NCBI GenBank assembly: GCA_963817785.1
Contig: CAWFPL010000008.1
Span: forward strand, 496,001-560,000
Reading direction: 5' to 3'
From: JAKALD01 sp963817785
Lineage (GTDB): Bacteria; Pseudomonadota; Gammaproteobacteria; Burkholderiales; SG8-39
Length of the DNA: 64,000 bases
Shown here in pieces: positions 29,131 through 37,990 of the stretch (its first letter is position 1; each line of letters starts with the position of its first letter). A program made the position numbers and the translations under genes. The notes beneath the pieces were generated by a model. That model had not been told where the DNA came from, searched no databases, and saw only the letters and a program-made list of their open reading frames with translations.

Positions 29131-29898
29131 TCAACCCCACGCCAGCAGGAACACTCCGAAGGCGATCATCAGCGCGCCGCCGACGCGCGCCACCCGCTCG
29201 CCGGCGGGAAGCAGCTTCTCGATGAGGATCAACACCGCGAGCACCGCGACCCAGAGCAGATTCATCACCCCGCCGACGAACAGCAGCGCCATCAGCAGCG
29301 CGCAGCAGCCCAGGCAGTAGGCGCCGTGCTCGACCCCCATGCGCAGCGCCCCCAGCCATCCGTCGCGCCAGCGGTTGACGACGAAATCGATCGGCGAGCG
29401 GCAGTTCGCGAGGCAGGCGCGCTTGAGCGGGGTCCACTGATAAACGCCTGCGCTCACCCACAGCGCCGCGCCGAACAGGGTGCTGCCGATCTTCATCGAC
29501 GGCAGCAGGAGCGCCGCCTGGTCGAGCCGCCATTGCGCGAGCGTGGCGCCGAGGCTGAAGACGCCCCACGCGATCAGGTAGCCGGCGGCGAACACGGCGC
29601 TCGGCAGGTGCGCCTGGCCGCGCTCGCGCCGGCGCCGGTTGACGGTGGCGAAGGTCAGGATCATGGGAATCGCGCCGGGCAGCATCATCCCCGCCATCAT
29701 CACCCACCACATCACGAACATCAGGATGAGCTTGCTCCCCGACCAGGGCGCCGGCGGCATGGCCCCCATCGCAGCGCCCGGCATGGCCGCACCCATGCCG
29801 GGCATCCCGCCAGCGAGGTGGAACAGGTAGAGCCAGGCCAGCGCACTGACCCCGAGGAGCGCCGCGACGGTCGCGGCGCGCTCGCTCCGCAGGAGCAC
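29131..29898 (-). CDS. DUF2182 metal-binding-type membrane protein
   Basis: A 255-residue protein with about six transmembrane helices. The N-terminal loop is Met-rich (GGMPGMGAAMPGAAMGAMPP), and the first conserved helix is WWVMMAGMMLPGAIPMI. Cysteines occur in RACLANCRSPIDF and in the conserved HGAYCLGCCALLMALLFVGG. Met and Cys ligands suggest handling of a soft metal such as copper; this is inference. It starts at GTG directly after the stop of the DUF1326 gene. The two families regularly occur as neighbours. Confidence 0.8.
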   Translation of the reverse strand: MLLRSERAATVAALLGVSALAWLYLFHLAGGMPGMGAAMPGAAMGAMPPAPWSGSKLILMFVMWWVMMAGMMLPGAIPMILTFATVNRRRRERGQAHLPSAVFAAGYLIAWGVFSLGATLAQWRLDQAALLLPSMKIGSTLFGAALWVSAGVYQWTPLKRACLANCRSPIDFVVNRWRDGWLGALRMGVEHGAYCLGCCALLMALLFVGGVMNLLWVAVLAVLILIEKLLPAGERVARVGGALMIAFGVFLLAWG

Positions 29899-30522
29899 CT
29901 AGGCCGACCAGCTGAACGGCGCGTAGTGGCCGTTGTTGCCCCTGCCCGCGATCTCCAGCTCCAGGCCGAAGCCGTGCAGGCGGGTGTGACCGGACTTGGC
30001 GAGCGCGAGCCGGCCGTTGGCGGGATGCGCGGTGTTGTCGAGGTAGAAGGGCTCGCCGTTGTTGCGCCTGGAGGGCACGCCCTCGATCGCGAACTCGAGC
30101 ATCCCGGGAATCGACGCCGCGCGCTTCAGGCCGTCCGCCGTGAACACGATCGGCTTCACCGCCACGCCGCGGAAATCGCTCACCAGCGTGTCACGGATGC
30201 GCGCCGGCGTGCCGCCCGCCTCCCCGCTGACGATCGCGCTCAGCGCCTGGCGCTGCGCCGGAGCGGCCGCCTCGTCGATCACGCCGGCAAAGATCCAGTT
30301 GCCGTCGGACATCACCCTGCCCGAGCGGATGACGAGGGCGAACGCCAGGCCGTCGAGCGCGACCTCCCCGCAGCTGCCGCGCTCGATGCGGTATACCTGC
30401 AGCGAAGTGCACTGGTCGTGGGTGGCCGGCGCCTGGGGGTTGGTGAAGATGCACGGGCACAGGTAGTCGCAGTTGCAGCTCTCCATGTACTCGCCGCTGA
30501 TCCTCCATCTGGCATCCGCCAT
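29899..30522 (-). CDS. DUF1326 cysteine-motif protein
   Basis: 207 residues with no signal peptide. The defining motif CNCDYLCPC is at residues 16-24, with further Cys at 38 and 51. The rest is a beta-rich domain (GLAFALVIRSGRVM, ANGRLALAKSGHTRLHGFG). The cysteine cluster looks like a metal site, but no function is established. It is directly upstream of DUF2182, with no gap between them, so a soluble sensor or enzyme working with the membrane protein is plausible. Confidence 0.83.
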   Translation of the reverse strand: MADARWRISGEYMESCNCDYLCPCIFTNPQAPATHDQCTSLQVYRIERGSCGEVALDGLAFALVIRSGRVMSDGNWIFAGVIDEAAAPAQRQALSAIVSGEAGGTPARIRDTLVSDFRGVAVKPIVFTADGLKRAASIPGMLEFAIEGVPSRRNNGEPFYLDNTAHPANGRLALAKSGHTRLHGFGLELEIAGRGNNGHYAPFSWSA

Positions 30523-30552
30523 GACGCTCCTCCGTCGTGATCGCGTGCGATG

Positions 30553-31290
30553 TTACCGGCCGCGCCCCGCGCCGCGCAATCGCCGCGCCGCAGGCGGCGC
30601 GGCGCGGGCAGCGCGGTGCGCGAGGTGCAGCCGGTGCAGCGAGATCTTGCGCACTTCGAGCTTCGATGCCTCGATGTGCGCGCGCAGCAGCAGGCCCGCC
30701 TGCTGCGCCTTGCGCGCCAGCACCGCGCGCAGGATCGCGGCGTGCTCCTCGTAGGTGCGCTCGATGCGCTCGCGCTGGGTGAAGTCCAGCCGCCGGATGA
30801 TGCGGATGCGCTCGGTGATGTCGCCGTGGATGCGCGCCAGCTCCGGGTTGCCCGCCGCTTGCACCAGCGCGGCGTGGAACGCCTCGTCGAGCTGCGCCAC
30901 CTCGATCCAGTCGCTGCGCCGCAGCCGGGGCGGCACCAGCCACAGCGCCTTCAGCTCGTCGAGCGCGCCTCCGATCTCGCCCGCGCACAGCCTGGCGAGC
31001 GCCGCCAGCTCGAGGATCACGCGCACATCGTACAGGTGCTCGAAGTGCTCGAAGTCGAGCGGCTTGACGCTCCAGCCGCTCTTCGGCTGCAGCTCGACGA
31101 AGCCCTCGCGCTGCAGGCGCAGCAGCGCCTCGCGCACCGGGGTGCGGCTCACCCCGGCACGCGCGGCGATCTCGTTCTCCGACAGGCCGGCGCCGGGCAG
31201 CATGCGGAACTCGAAGATGTCCGCCTTGACCCGCTGGTAGACCGCGTCGGCCAGCCGCTTGCCGTCTCTCCCGATGCCCTTGCCCGTCAC
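30553..31290 (-). CDS. GntR-family (FadR/FCD) regulator of the ureido island
   Basis: 245 residues. An N-terminal winged helix-turn-helix (LADAVYQRVKADI, LSENEIAARAGVSRTPVREALLRL) is followed by an all-helical FCD ligand domain with metal-ligand residues in the pattern D, H, H (LDEAFHAAL, HGDITERIR, YEEHAAIL). The C-terminal 20 residues are Arg/Ala-rich. It is the last gene on the minus strand of the island, 21 bp after DUF2877. It probably senses an organic acid or ureido compound and controls the divergent promoters near 36330. Confidence 0.88.
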   Translation of the reverse strand: MTGKGIGRDGKRLADAVYQRVKADIFEFRMLPGAGLSENEIAARAGVSRTPVREALLRLQREGFVELQPKSGWSVKPLDFEHFEHLYDVRVILELAALARLCAGEIGGALDELKALWLVPPRLRRSDWIEVAQLDEAFHAALVQAAGNPELARIHGDITERIRIIRRLDFTQRERIERTYEEHAAILRAVLARKAQQAGLLLRAHIEASKLEVRKISLHRLHLAHRAARAAPPAARRLRGAGRGR

Positions 31291-31311
31291 GTCTTTCCTC
31301 CGCCCCGGCGC

Positions 31312-32142
31312 TCAGCCCGGCAGCGCGACTCCGATTCCCAGCATGAATCCCGTGAGCATATCCCAGCCGGAGGAGTTGCCGATCGCGGCGAGCGCGCGCG
31401 CCGCGGTGAGCGCGCCGGTATCGTCGCCGACGGCGAGCGCCTTTGCCGCCGCGTGCAGGGGCGCGAAGCTGCGGCCGCGCGCGAGATCGCCGAACAGCGC
31501 CGCGCTCACGGGGTGGCTGCGGGCCACGACCTCGAGCGCCAGGGTTTCGGCGACCCCGGCCCAGCGGGCATCGCGCGGAGCGAGCAGGCGCCGCCCGAAC
31601 AGCGCCGCGCCGGCGAGATCGTCGCCCGAGGGAGTGAGGCCGGTGCCGAACCCGAGCAGGGGCCGCGAGGCCGCCCGCACGGCCGGCGGATCGTCGCTCG
31701 CGTAGGCGGCCGCGAGAGAGCGCACCCGGGCGACTCCCAGGCTCAGGGGAAAGCCCGGCGAGCGCCCGGCGAGCAGCGCGCCGTAGCCGCGCGGCGCATC
31801 GTCGCGCGCCAGCGCTTCGCGCAGGCGCGCCGCGCCCGAAGTCAGCCGGGCCGCGTCCTGCGGGCCGGAGAGCTCGGCCGTCCAGCCGCGCGCCGGCAGC
31901 GAGACCAGGCGCAGCACCGCCCCCGGCGGAGGCGCTTGCGCCGTAACCACGGCTCGCGGGTGCATCGCCGGCAGGCGCGGACCCACCCACAGCAGCTCGC
32001 CCGCGGCGCTGAAGTAGGGACCGCCGGCCGGCGCCGGCAAGGCCGTGGCGATTCCCCCGCTGCGTTCGAGCGCCGCGCGTGCGAGCTCACCCGCGCGCAG
32101 CACCTCGAGGGTCGCCGCCTGGCGCAGGCCCGCGGCGATCAT
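31312..32142 (-). CDS. DUF2877 protein, AllH-like carbamoyltransferase subunit
   Basis: 276 residues with the DUF2877 signature LLGFGTGLTPSGDDLAGAALFG and the C-terminal GNSSGWDMLTGFMLG. In E. coli the DUF2877 protein (YlbF/AllH) works with FdrA/AllF and the DUF1116 protein AllG as oxamate carbamoyltransferase. All three homologues occur in this island, though this one is on the opposite strand from the other two. It starts 16 bp after the permease stop. Membership of a three-part enzyme is inferred from the E. coli precedent. Confidence 0.82.
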   Translation of the reverse strand: MIAAGLRQAATLEVLRAGELARAALERSGGIATALPAPAGGPYFSAAGELLWVGPRLPAMHPRAVVTAQAPPPGAVLRLVSLPARGWTAELSGPQDAARLTSGAARLREALARDDAPRGYGALLAGRSPGFPLSLGVARVRSLAAAYASDDPPAVRAASRPLLGFGTGLTPSGDDLAGAALFGRRLLAPRDARWAGVAETLALEVVARSHPVSAALFGDLARGRSFAPLHAAAKALAVGDDTGALTAARALAAIGNSSGWDMLTGFMLGIGVALPG

Positions 32143-32158
32143 GCGCGCAAGGATGCGT

Positions 32159-33707
32159 TCATCCGGGCGCCTGGCGTGGCTGCTGCTGCATGCCGGCGAT
32201 CAGGCAGATGCCGCCGAACAGCGCATAGCCGAGCGCGATCAGCGGCGACACGCCGAACCCGAGCTGGGCGCCGTGGATGAAGCCGAAGAACGACAGCACC
32301 GCGCCCGCGAACGCATACATCGCCGCCTGGGTGAACTTGCGGTCGATGATGAAAGCGGCCATCGCACCCAGCACCAGCCCCGCCAGCACCGCGCCGCCGC
32401 CGAGCAGCGCCATGCCGTGGTACACGACGCCGGTGCCCATCAGCTTGCCGGTGCCGACCTGCGCGGCCGAGGTGCCGGCCGCGTTCAGGGCGCTGTCGAC
32501 CTGCAGCTGGCCCCACGCGGCGATGTTGGGAATGATCGCCAGCACCGCGGCCGGCGCGTGCTCTTTCGGCGAGGCCTGGAACGCCTGCGCGCCGATCACC
32601 AGCCCGATGTAGAGCAGGATCGGCAGGATCGCGACCAGCGGCACCACCGCGAGCAACAGCGCGGTGAGGCCGAGAAAGCACACCAGCGCGATCACGACGC
32701 CGGTGGCGAGCGAGTAGCCGATGCGCCCGCCGACCGCCTTCCAGCCCGGGTGGCCGATGTACACCGCCGGCGGGAACGGGCTGCCGAGGATCGAGCCCAC
32801 GATCGCGCCGATGCCGTCGGCGGCGAGGATCTTGCGCAGATCATATGAGTCGCCCGCGGCGGCGGCGCTCTCGACGTTGTTCATCGCCTCGGTGAAGTTG
32901 TAGATACCGAGCGGGATCGCGGTGACCAGCAGCGGCGCGACGCCGATCAGGCCGTGCCACACCTCGCCGCCCGGAACCGGCAGGTGCAGGCCGAACTGCG
33001 CGAACGACGCCTTCACCTGGGCGGCCTGCACGACGTCGCTCCAGCCGAAGAAATACGCGATCCAGCCGACCACGATGCCGACGATCACCGCCACCAGCCC
33101 CCCGGGTAGACCCCAGGGCAGGCGCACGTTGGCGGTCCAGCTGATCAGCACGATGGCGAGCGAGATGAACGCGATCCAGGGAACTTCCCACATCTGGAAC
33201 GCCGGCCGCAGCGAAATGAACGCGATCGAAATGCCCGCGAGCGTGCCGAGCATCGCGGCCCGGGGCGTGTGCGCGCGGATCGCACGGCCCGAACAGGATT
33301 CCAGAGAGAATGATCACGCCGATGATGAACGCCCAGGCGAGGCCCGCCTCCCAGGCGAGCATCGGGTTCCTGGTCTTGAGGTACACCGGCAGCATGATCA
33401 CGAATACGACGATGAACATGTGCGGCACGCTCGGGCCGTAGGGCATGGCCGCCACGTCGCTGCGGCCCTCCTTGTGCGCGAGCTTCCAGGCGAGGTAGGC
33501 GTAATAGAGGTTGCCGATCGGCAGCGCGATGCCGAGCGCCGGCAGGATGCGACCGAACACCGTGTCCGCGGGCAGGTGCACCACGCCCAGGCACAGCCCG
33601 GTGAGCACGATCACGTTGAGGATCACGTTGGTGAACAGTCCGAAGAACCCGTTCCAGTCCCCCGGCACCCACCAGCGCACCTGCGCCGTACCGCTTTCGC
33701 TTGCCAT
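32159..33707 (-). pseudogene. NCS2-like (xanthine/uracil-type) permease with a +1 frameshift
   Basis: Two overlapping frames make one permease of about 515 residues. The first (from ATG 33707 behind AGGAGGAGGG) runs MASESGTAQVRWWVPGDWNG through IIGVIILSGILFGP. The second resumes with IRAHTPRAAMLGTLAGISIAF and continues to 32159. The join is at the TGCG at 33284-33281, where one extra base shifts the frame. The rest is intact, with about 12 helices and AVGGRIGYSLATG. It lies between the biuret-hydrolase-like gene and DUF2877, so uptake of the island's substrate is its likely job. The frameshift may be a sequencing error, because the downstream half shows no decay. Confidence 0.8.
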
Positions 33708-33758
33708 CGCTACCCTCCTCCTGTCGAGACTTGCGACGTCCGGTCGCTCGGATGGGCT

Positions 33759-34427
33759 TCAGCCCTTGTTCAACGCCTCCAGCAATCGTTGCGAATTGCC
33801 GACCCAGCCGAAGATCCCGCCCTGGGCCTTGATCATCGCCAGCGCCGCCGTCTGGAACTCCGGGAAGTACGAGCCGACGCAATCCTCCAGCACCAGGCAG
33901 TCGTAGCCGCGGTCGTTGGCCTCGCGCACGGTGGTGTTCACGCACACCTCGGTGGTCACGCCGCACACCACCAGCTGCCGGATGCCCCGGTCGTGCAGGA
34001 TCGCGTCGAGGTCGGTGGCGTAGAAGGCGCCCTTGCCGGGCTTGTCGACGATCGGCTCGCCGGCGAGCGGCTTCAGGTCGTCCACGATGTCGTGGCCGTA
34101 TTCGCCGCGCACCAGGATGCGGCCCATCGGGCCGCGGTCGCCGATGCCGGTCTTGAGCCGCCCGCGCAGCTTCTTGCTGGGCGGCAAATCGGTGAGGTCC
34201 GGACGATGCCCCTCGCGCGTGTGAATCACCAGCATGCCGCGGCCGCGCGCCGCCTCGAGCACGCGCCGCGTCGGGGCGATCGCCTTGCGCAGCAGCGACA
34301 CGTCGTTGCCGAGCGCCTCGCCGAAGCCGCCCGGATCGACAAAGTCGCGCTGCATGTCGATGATCAGCAGCGCGCAATGCGCCGGATCGAGCTCGAATTC
34401 GTAGGGTTCCGCCTGAACCGCCGCCAT
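33759..34427 (-). CDS. Isochorismatase-fold amidohydrolase, biuret hydrolase-like
   Basis: 222 residues. The cysteine hydrolase triad is visible as Asp24 (IIDMQRDF), Lys129 (DKPGKGAF) and Cys162 (GVTTEVCVNTT). Beyond the fold, family-specific stretches match biuret hydrolase BiuH as I remember it: HTREGHRPDLTDLP, GIGDRGPMGRIL and REANDRGYDCLVLEDC. BiuH converts biuret to allophanate and ammonia, and the next gene upstream encodes allophanate hydrolase, which fits. A related ureido amide could be the true substrate. It starts behind GGGAGAAG, 17 bp after atzF. Confidence 0.82.
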   Translation of the reverse strand: MAAVQAEPYEFELDPAHCALLIIDMQRDFVDPGGFGEALGNDVSLLRKAIAPTRRVLEAARGRGMLVIHTREGHRPDLTDLPPSKKLRGRLKTGIGDRGPMGRILVRGEYGHDIVDDLKPLAGEPIVDKPGKGAFYATDLDAILHDRGIRQLVVCGVTTEVCVNTTVREANDRGYDCLVLEDCVGSYFPEFQTAALAMIKAQGGIFGWVGNSQRLLEALNKG

Positions 34428-34444
34428 GGTCTTCTCCCGATCGT

Positions 34445-36271
34445 TCAGCCGCCCGCCGCCGCGCGGCGCCCGGCCGAAAGGTAGGCCCGCCAGCCGCCCA
34501 GATGCGTGATGTCGCGCGCGCTCGCCGTGGCGTAGTGCTCGCACAGGAAGCCGCGCGCGCGCTCGCCGTCGTCGAGCTCGAGCGTGCCGATGCCGAGCGG
34601 CGCCGGAATGCCGTCCACGAAGCCGCCGAACGCCGCCTCCGGCATCTCCCACACTTCGACCTCGATCGCCGCGCCTTGCGCCGCGCGCAGCAGGCCGGGC
34701 CGCGGCGGCGAGAACGCCTCGAAGGCGAACAGGCGGTACCCGGGCGCTGTGCGGCAGGCGCGCACCAGCCGCGCGCCGCGCTCGAGCAGCTCGCGATTGA
34801 GCGCCAGCCCGGACATGTGCGCTCCGCACACCACCAGCCGCACCGTCGCCGGCCGCTGCGCAGCGGCCGCGCGCGGCGCCTGGTACTCGGGCAGCGCGCA
34901 GCCGGTGGCGCCGAGCGGCAGGCCGAAGGCGCGCTGCAGGCGCTCGCCCAGCGTGCATAGCGCAGAGTCGCTGAACGCCGGTGCGAGCAGCGTGACGCCG
35001 AACGGCAGGCCGTCGCCGCGAAATCCGGCCGGCACGGCGAGCGCGGCCAGGTCGAACAGGTTGACGAAGTTGGTGTAGGTGCCCAGCCGGCTGTTGAGCG
35101 CGATCGGCTCGGCCTCGACCTGGGCGAGCGTATAGACGGTCGGCGCGGTCGGGGTGACGATCAGCTCGACCGCCTCCCAGGCCCCCTCGGCCTCGTGGCG
35201 CAGGGCCTGCAGTCGGTAGGCCGCGGCGAAGGCGTCCGCGGCGGAGAACGAGGCCGCCTTCTCGATCACGCGCCGCGTGTCCGGCCGGATCGCCTCGGGC
35301 TTGCGCGCGAGGAGCTCGCGGATCACCAGCCAGCGCTCGGCGACCCACGGCCCCTCGTAGAGCAGCCGCGCGGCCTCGAGGAACGGCCGGAAGTCGAGCT
35401 CGACGCGCTCGCCGCCGAGCGCCTCGAGCCGCTCGAGCGCCGCGCCGAACAGCCGCTCGTAATCGCGGTCGCCGAAGAATTCGAGCGAGCCGCGACCCGG
35501 CACGCCGAAGCGGAAGCGCTCGCCGAAGGCGCTCGCCGCCGCCTCCGGCGCCGCGCGCGAGTACGGGTCCTCGCGGTCGTAGCCCTGGGCGGCGCGCAGC
35601 ACCGCCTGCGCGTCGCGCACCGTGAGCCCGAGAATCGAGACGCAGTCGAGCGAGCGGCATGCCGGCACCACGCCGCGCGTCGAGAGCAGGCCGAGCGAGG
35701 GCTTGAGGCCGACGAGGCTGTTGAACGCAGCCGGCACCCGGCCCGAACCGGCGGTGTCGGTGCCGAGCGCAAAGCTCACCAGACCGGCGGCCACCGCGAC
35801 CGCCGAGCCGGAGCTGGACCCGCCCGAGATGTACTGCGGATCGAACGCGTTGCGGCATGCGCCGTAGGGCGAACGGGTGCCCACCAGCCCGGTGGCGAAC
35901 TGGTCGAGGTTGGTCTTGCCGATCGCGATCGCGCCCGCGTCGAGCAGCCGCTGCACCACCGTCGCGTTCGCCCGCGGCACATAAGCGTAGTCCGGGCAGG
36001 CGGCCGTGGTCGGCACGCCCGCCAGGTCGATGTTGTCCTTGATCGCGAACGGAATGCCGTACAGCGGCAGCGCGGCGGGCGAGGTGCGCTCGAGCTCGGC
36101 CGCCCGCGCTTCGAGCGCCGCACGCGGCACGCGCTCGATCCAGACGTGGTGATCGCCGTGGTGCGCGATGCGCTCGAGGACCTGCTCGAGCACGGCGGAC
36201 GGACGGCGCGCGCCCGACAGATACGCCTGCCGCAGCCAGCCGATGTCGAGACTGCCTCGGGCCGTACCCAT
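34445..36271 (-). CDS. atzF: Allophanate hydrolase AtzF
   Basis: A 608-residue, two-domain enzyme of full family length. The amidase-signature domain (about 1-450) carries Lys78 (FAIKDN), cis-Ser152 (GGSSSG) and nucleophile Ser176 (TDTAGSGRVP), with the spacing of characterised AtzF. The C-terminal allophanate hydrolase domain (about 475-608) starts VRLVVCGAHMSGLALN and would process the N-carboxycarbamate made by the first domain. Overall allophanate gives two CO2 and two NH3. It is the first gene of the minus-strand half of the island. Start at the ATG behind GGGGAGA. Confidence 0.92.
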   Translation of the reverse strand: MGTARGSLDIGWLRQAYLSGARRPSAVLEQVLERIAHHGDHHVWIERVPRAALEARAAELERTSPAALPLYGIPFAIKDNIDLAGVPTTAACPDYAYVPRANATVVQRLLDAGAIAIGKTNLDQFATGLVGTRSPYGACRNAFDPQYISGGSSSGSAVAVAAGLVSFALGTDTAGSGRVPAAFNSLVGLKPSLGLLSTRGVVPACRSLDCVSILGLTVRDAQAVLRAAQGYDREDPYSRAAPEAAASAFGERFRFGVPGRGSLEFFGDRDYERLFGAALERLEALGGERVELDFRPFLEAARLLYEGPWVAERWLVIRELLARKPEAIRPDTRRVIEKAASFSAADAFAAAYRLQALRHEAEGAWEAVELIVTPTAPTVYTLAQVEAEPIALNSRLGTYTNFVNLFDLAALAVPAGFRGDGLPFGVTLLAPAFSDSALCTLGERLQRAFGLPLGATGCALPEYQAPRAAAAQRPATVRLVVCGAHMSGLALNRELLERGARLVRACRTAPGYRLFAFEAFSPPRPGLLRAAQGAAIEVEVWEMPEAAFGGFVDGIPAPLGIGTLELDDGERARGFLCEHYATASARDITHLGGWRAYLSAGRRAAAGG

Positions 36272-36332
36272 GACTCTCCCCGGACCCCGGCCGTCGTGCT
36301 CGTCTCGAGGACTGCCCGCGGCCAAGCTACCT

Positions 36333-36370
36333 GCATACAACCATGTATACTTGACCGCTCGCAGTATATG
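36333..36370. promoter_or_regulatory. Divergent control region with GntR-type operator-like dyad
   Basis: GCATAC (36333-36338), AACCAT, GTATAC (36345-36350) form an imperfect dyad (5 of 6 positions) of the TGTATAC type bound by FadR-subfamily GntR proteins. A -10-like TATATG lies at 36365-36370 on the plus strand, so the dyad would cover the -35 of the fdrA-like gene and lies upstream of atzF on the other strand. The GntR gene at 30553-31290 is the obvious candidate. Binding is inferred. Confidence 0.45.
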
Positions 36371-36439
36371 CGCCGGACCGGCCCGGGACAACTCCAAGCA
36401 GCACGCCACGCGCCGCCCCGTTGCGCCACGCCACTGCCC

Positions 36440-37990
36440 ATGCCCGCGGCCACCCGCATCATCCGCAACACGTACCGCGACTCGGTCGCGCTGATGCAGC
36501 TCTCGGCGCGCATTGCCGCGCTGCCCGGCATCGAGCAGGCATCGGTCGTGATGGCCACCGCCGGCAACCTCGCGCTGCTGCGCGAGGCCGGCCTGCTCGA
36601 GGGTCCGGTGGACGCCGCGCCGGGCGACCTGCTCGCGGTGGTGCGCGGCGAGGGGCAGCCCGCACTGCAGGCGGCGCTGGAAGAAGCCGAACGCGCCGTG
36701 GTGCGGTCTGCGCAGCCCGCGCCGCATCCCGGAGAACAGCGTGCGCTGGCGCCGCGCAGCATCGAGATGGCGCTGGCGGGGACCCCGGGCGCCAATCTCG
36801 CCCTGATTTCGACCCCCGGGGAATACGCCGCCGCCGAAGCGCTCAAGGCGCTGCGCCTCGGCCTGCACGTGATGCTGTTCAGCGACAACGTGAGCCTCGG
36901 CGACGAGGCGATGCTCAAGCGCGAGGCGTGCGAACGCGAGCTCCTGATGATGGGCCCGGACTGCGGTACCGCGATCGTCGGCGGCGTGCCGCTCGGCTTT
37001 GCCAATGCGGTGCGGCGCGGCCCGGTGGGCGTGGTCGGCGCGTCCGGAACCGGCATGCAGCAGATCACTTCGCTGCTCGACCGCGCCGGGGTCGGCGTGT
37101 CCCATGCGCTCGGCACCGGAGGCCGCGATCTGCACGCCGACATCGGCGGCGCGACGATGCTCGCGGCGCTCGACGAGCTCGCCGCCGACCCGGCCACGCG
37201 CGTCATCGTGCTGGTGTCCAAGCCGCCCGCCCCGGCGGTCGCGAGCCGGGTGCTGGCCCGGGCGCGCTCGGCGGGCAAGCCGGTCGTCGCCTGCCTGCTG
37301 GGGGCCGCCGCGCGCGAGGTCGAAGGCGGCAACGTGGTGGCCGCGCCGACGCTCGCCGATGCCGCCCACATGGCGGCGGCGCTCGCCCGCGGCGACGCGC
37401 CGCGCACCGCGCCCGACGCGCTGCCCCCTGTTCCGGCGCTGCCGCTCGGGCGAGGACAGCGCTACGTGCGCGGCCTCTATAGCGGCGGGACCTTCTGCTA
37501 CGAGGCGACACTGCTGCTGTCGCAGGTGCTGCAGGATGTGCACTCGAACACCCCGGTCGGCGCGGCCGCTGCGCTGCAGGACGTGTGGCGCAGCCGCGGC
37601 CACACGCTCGTCGACCTGGGCGACGACGAATTCACCCGCGGCCGCCCGCATCCGATGATCGATCATCGCCTGCGCAACGAGCGCATCCGGCGCGAAGCCG
37701 CCGACCCCGAGGTGGCGGTGATCCTGCTCGACGTCGTGCTGGGTTACGGCGCCCACCCCGATCCGGCGGCCGAGATGCTGCCCGCGATCCGCGACGCGCG
37801 CGCGGCCGCGCAGCGCGACGGACGCCCGCTGGCGGTGCTCGCCTTCGTGTGCGGCACCGAGGCCGACCCGCAGGGACTCGCGCGCCAGGAGGCGGCGCTG
37901 CGCGAGGCGGGGGTCGTCCTCGGGTCCAGCAACGCGCAGGCTGCGCGCATGGCGATCGCGATCGCCTCCGGACATGGCCAAGCTCACTAG
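36440..37990 (+). CDS. FdrA/AllF-like carbamoyltransferase subunit
   Basis: 516 residues of the FdrA family, an acyl-CoA synthetase-like fold. It shows GPVGVVGASGTGMQQIT, LMMGPDCGTAIVGG (the succinyl-CoA synthetase-like Asn/Asp-Cys-Gly loop) and a second domain with SGGTFCYEATLLL and HPMIDHRLRNERI. E. coli FdrA (AllF) is part of oxamate carbamoyltransferase, which makes carbamoyl phosphate and oxamate from oxalurate. The next gene (DUF1116) overlaps its end by 17 bp, so the two are coupled. It starts at the ATG at 36440 without a strong ribosome binding site. Confidence 0.85.
   Translation: MPAATRIIRNTYRDSVALMQLSARIAALPGIEQASVVMATAGNLALLREAGLLEGPVDAAPGDLLAVVRGEGQPALQAALEEAERAVVRSAQPAPHPGEQRALAPRSIEMALAGTPGANLALISTPGEYAAAEALKALRLGLHVMLFSDNVSLGDEAMLKREACERELLMMGPDCGTAIVGGVPLGFANAVRRGPVGVVGASGTGMQQITSLLDRAGVGVSHALGTGGRDLHADIGGATMLAALDELAADPATRVIVLVSKPPAPAVASRVLARARSAGKPVVACLLGAAAREVEGGNVVAAPTLADAAHMAAALARGDAPRTAPDALPPVPALPLGRGQRYVRGLYSGGTFCYEATLLLSQVLQDVHSNTPVGAAAALQDVWRSRGHTLVDLGDDEFTRGRPHPMIDHRLRNERIRREAADPEVAVILLDVVLGYGAHPDPAAEMLPAIRDARAAAQRDGRPLAVLAFVCGTEADPQGLARQEAALREAGVVLGSSNAQAARMAIAIASGHGQAH

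Noticed and set aside
36351..36356. TTGACC as a -35 or FNR half-site before the fdrA-like gene
   Set aside because: Only 8 bp separate it from TATATG, and the second half (TCAA) is absent.
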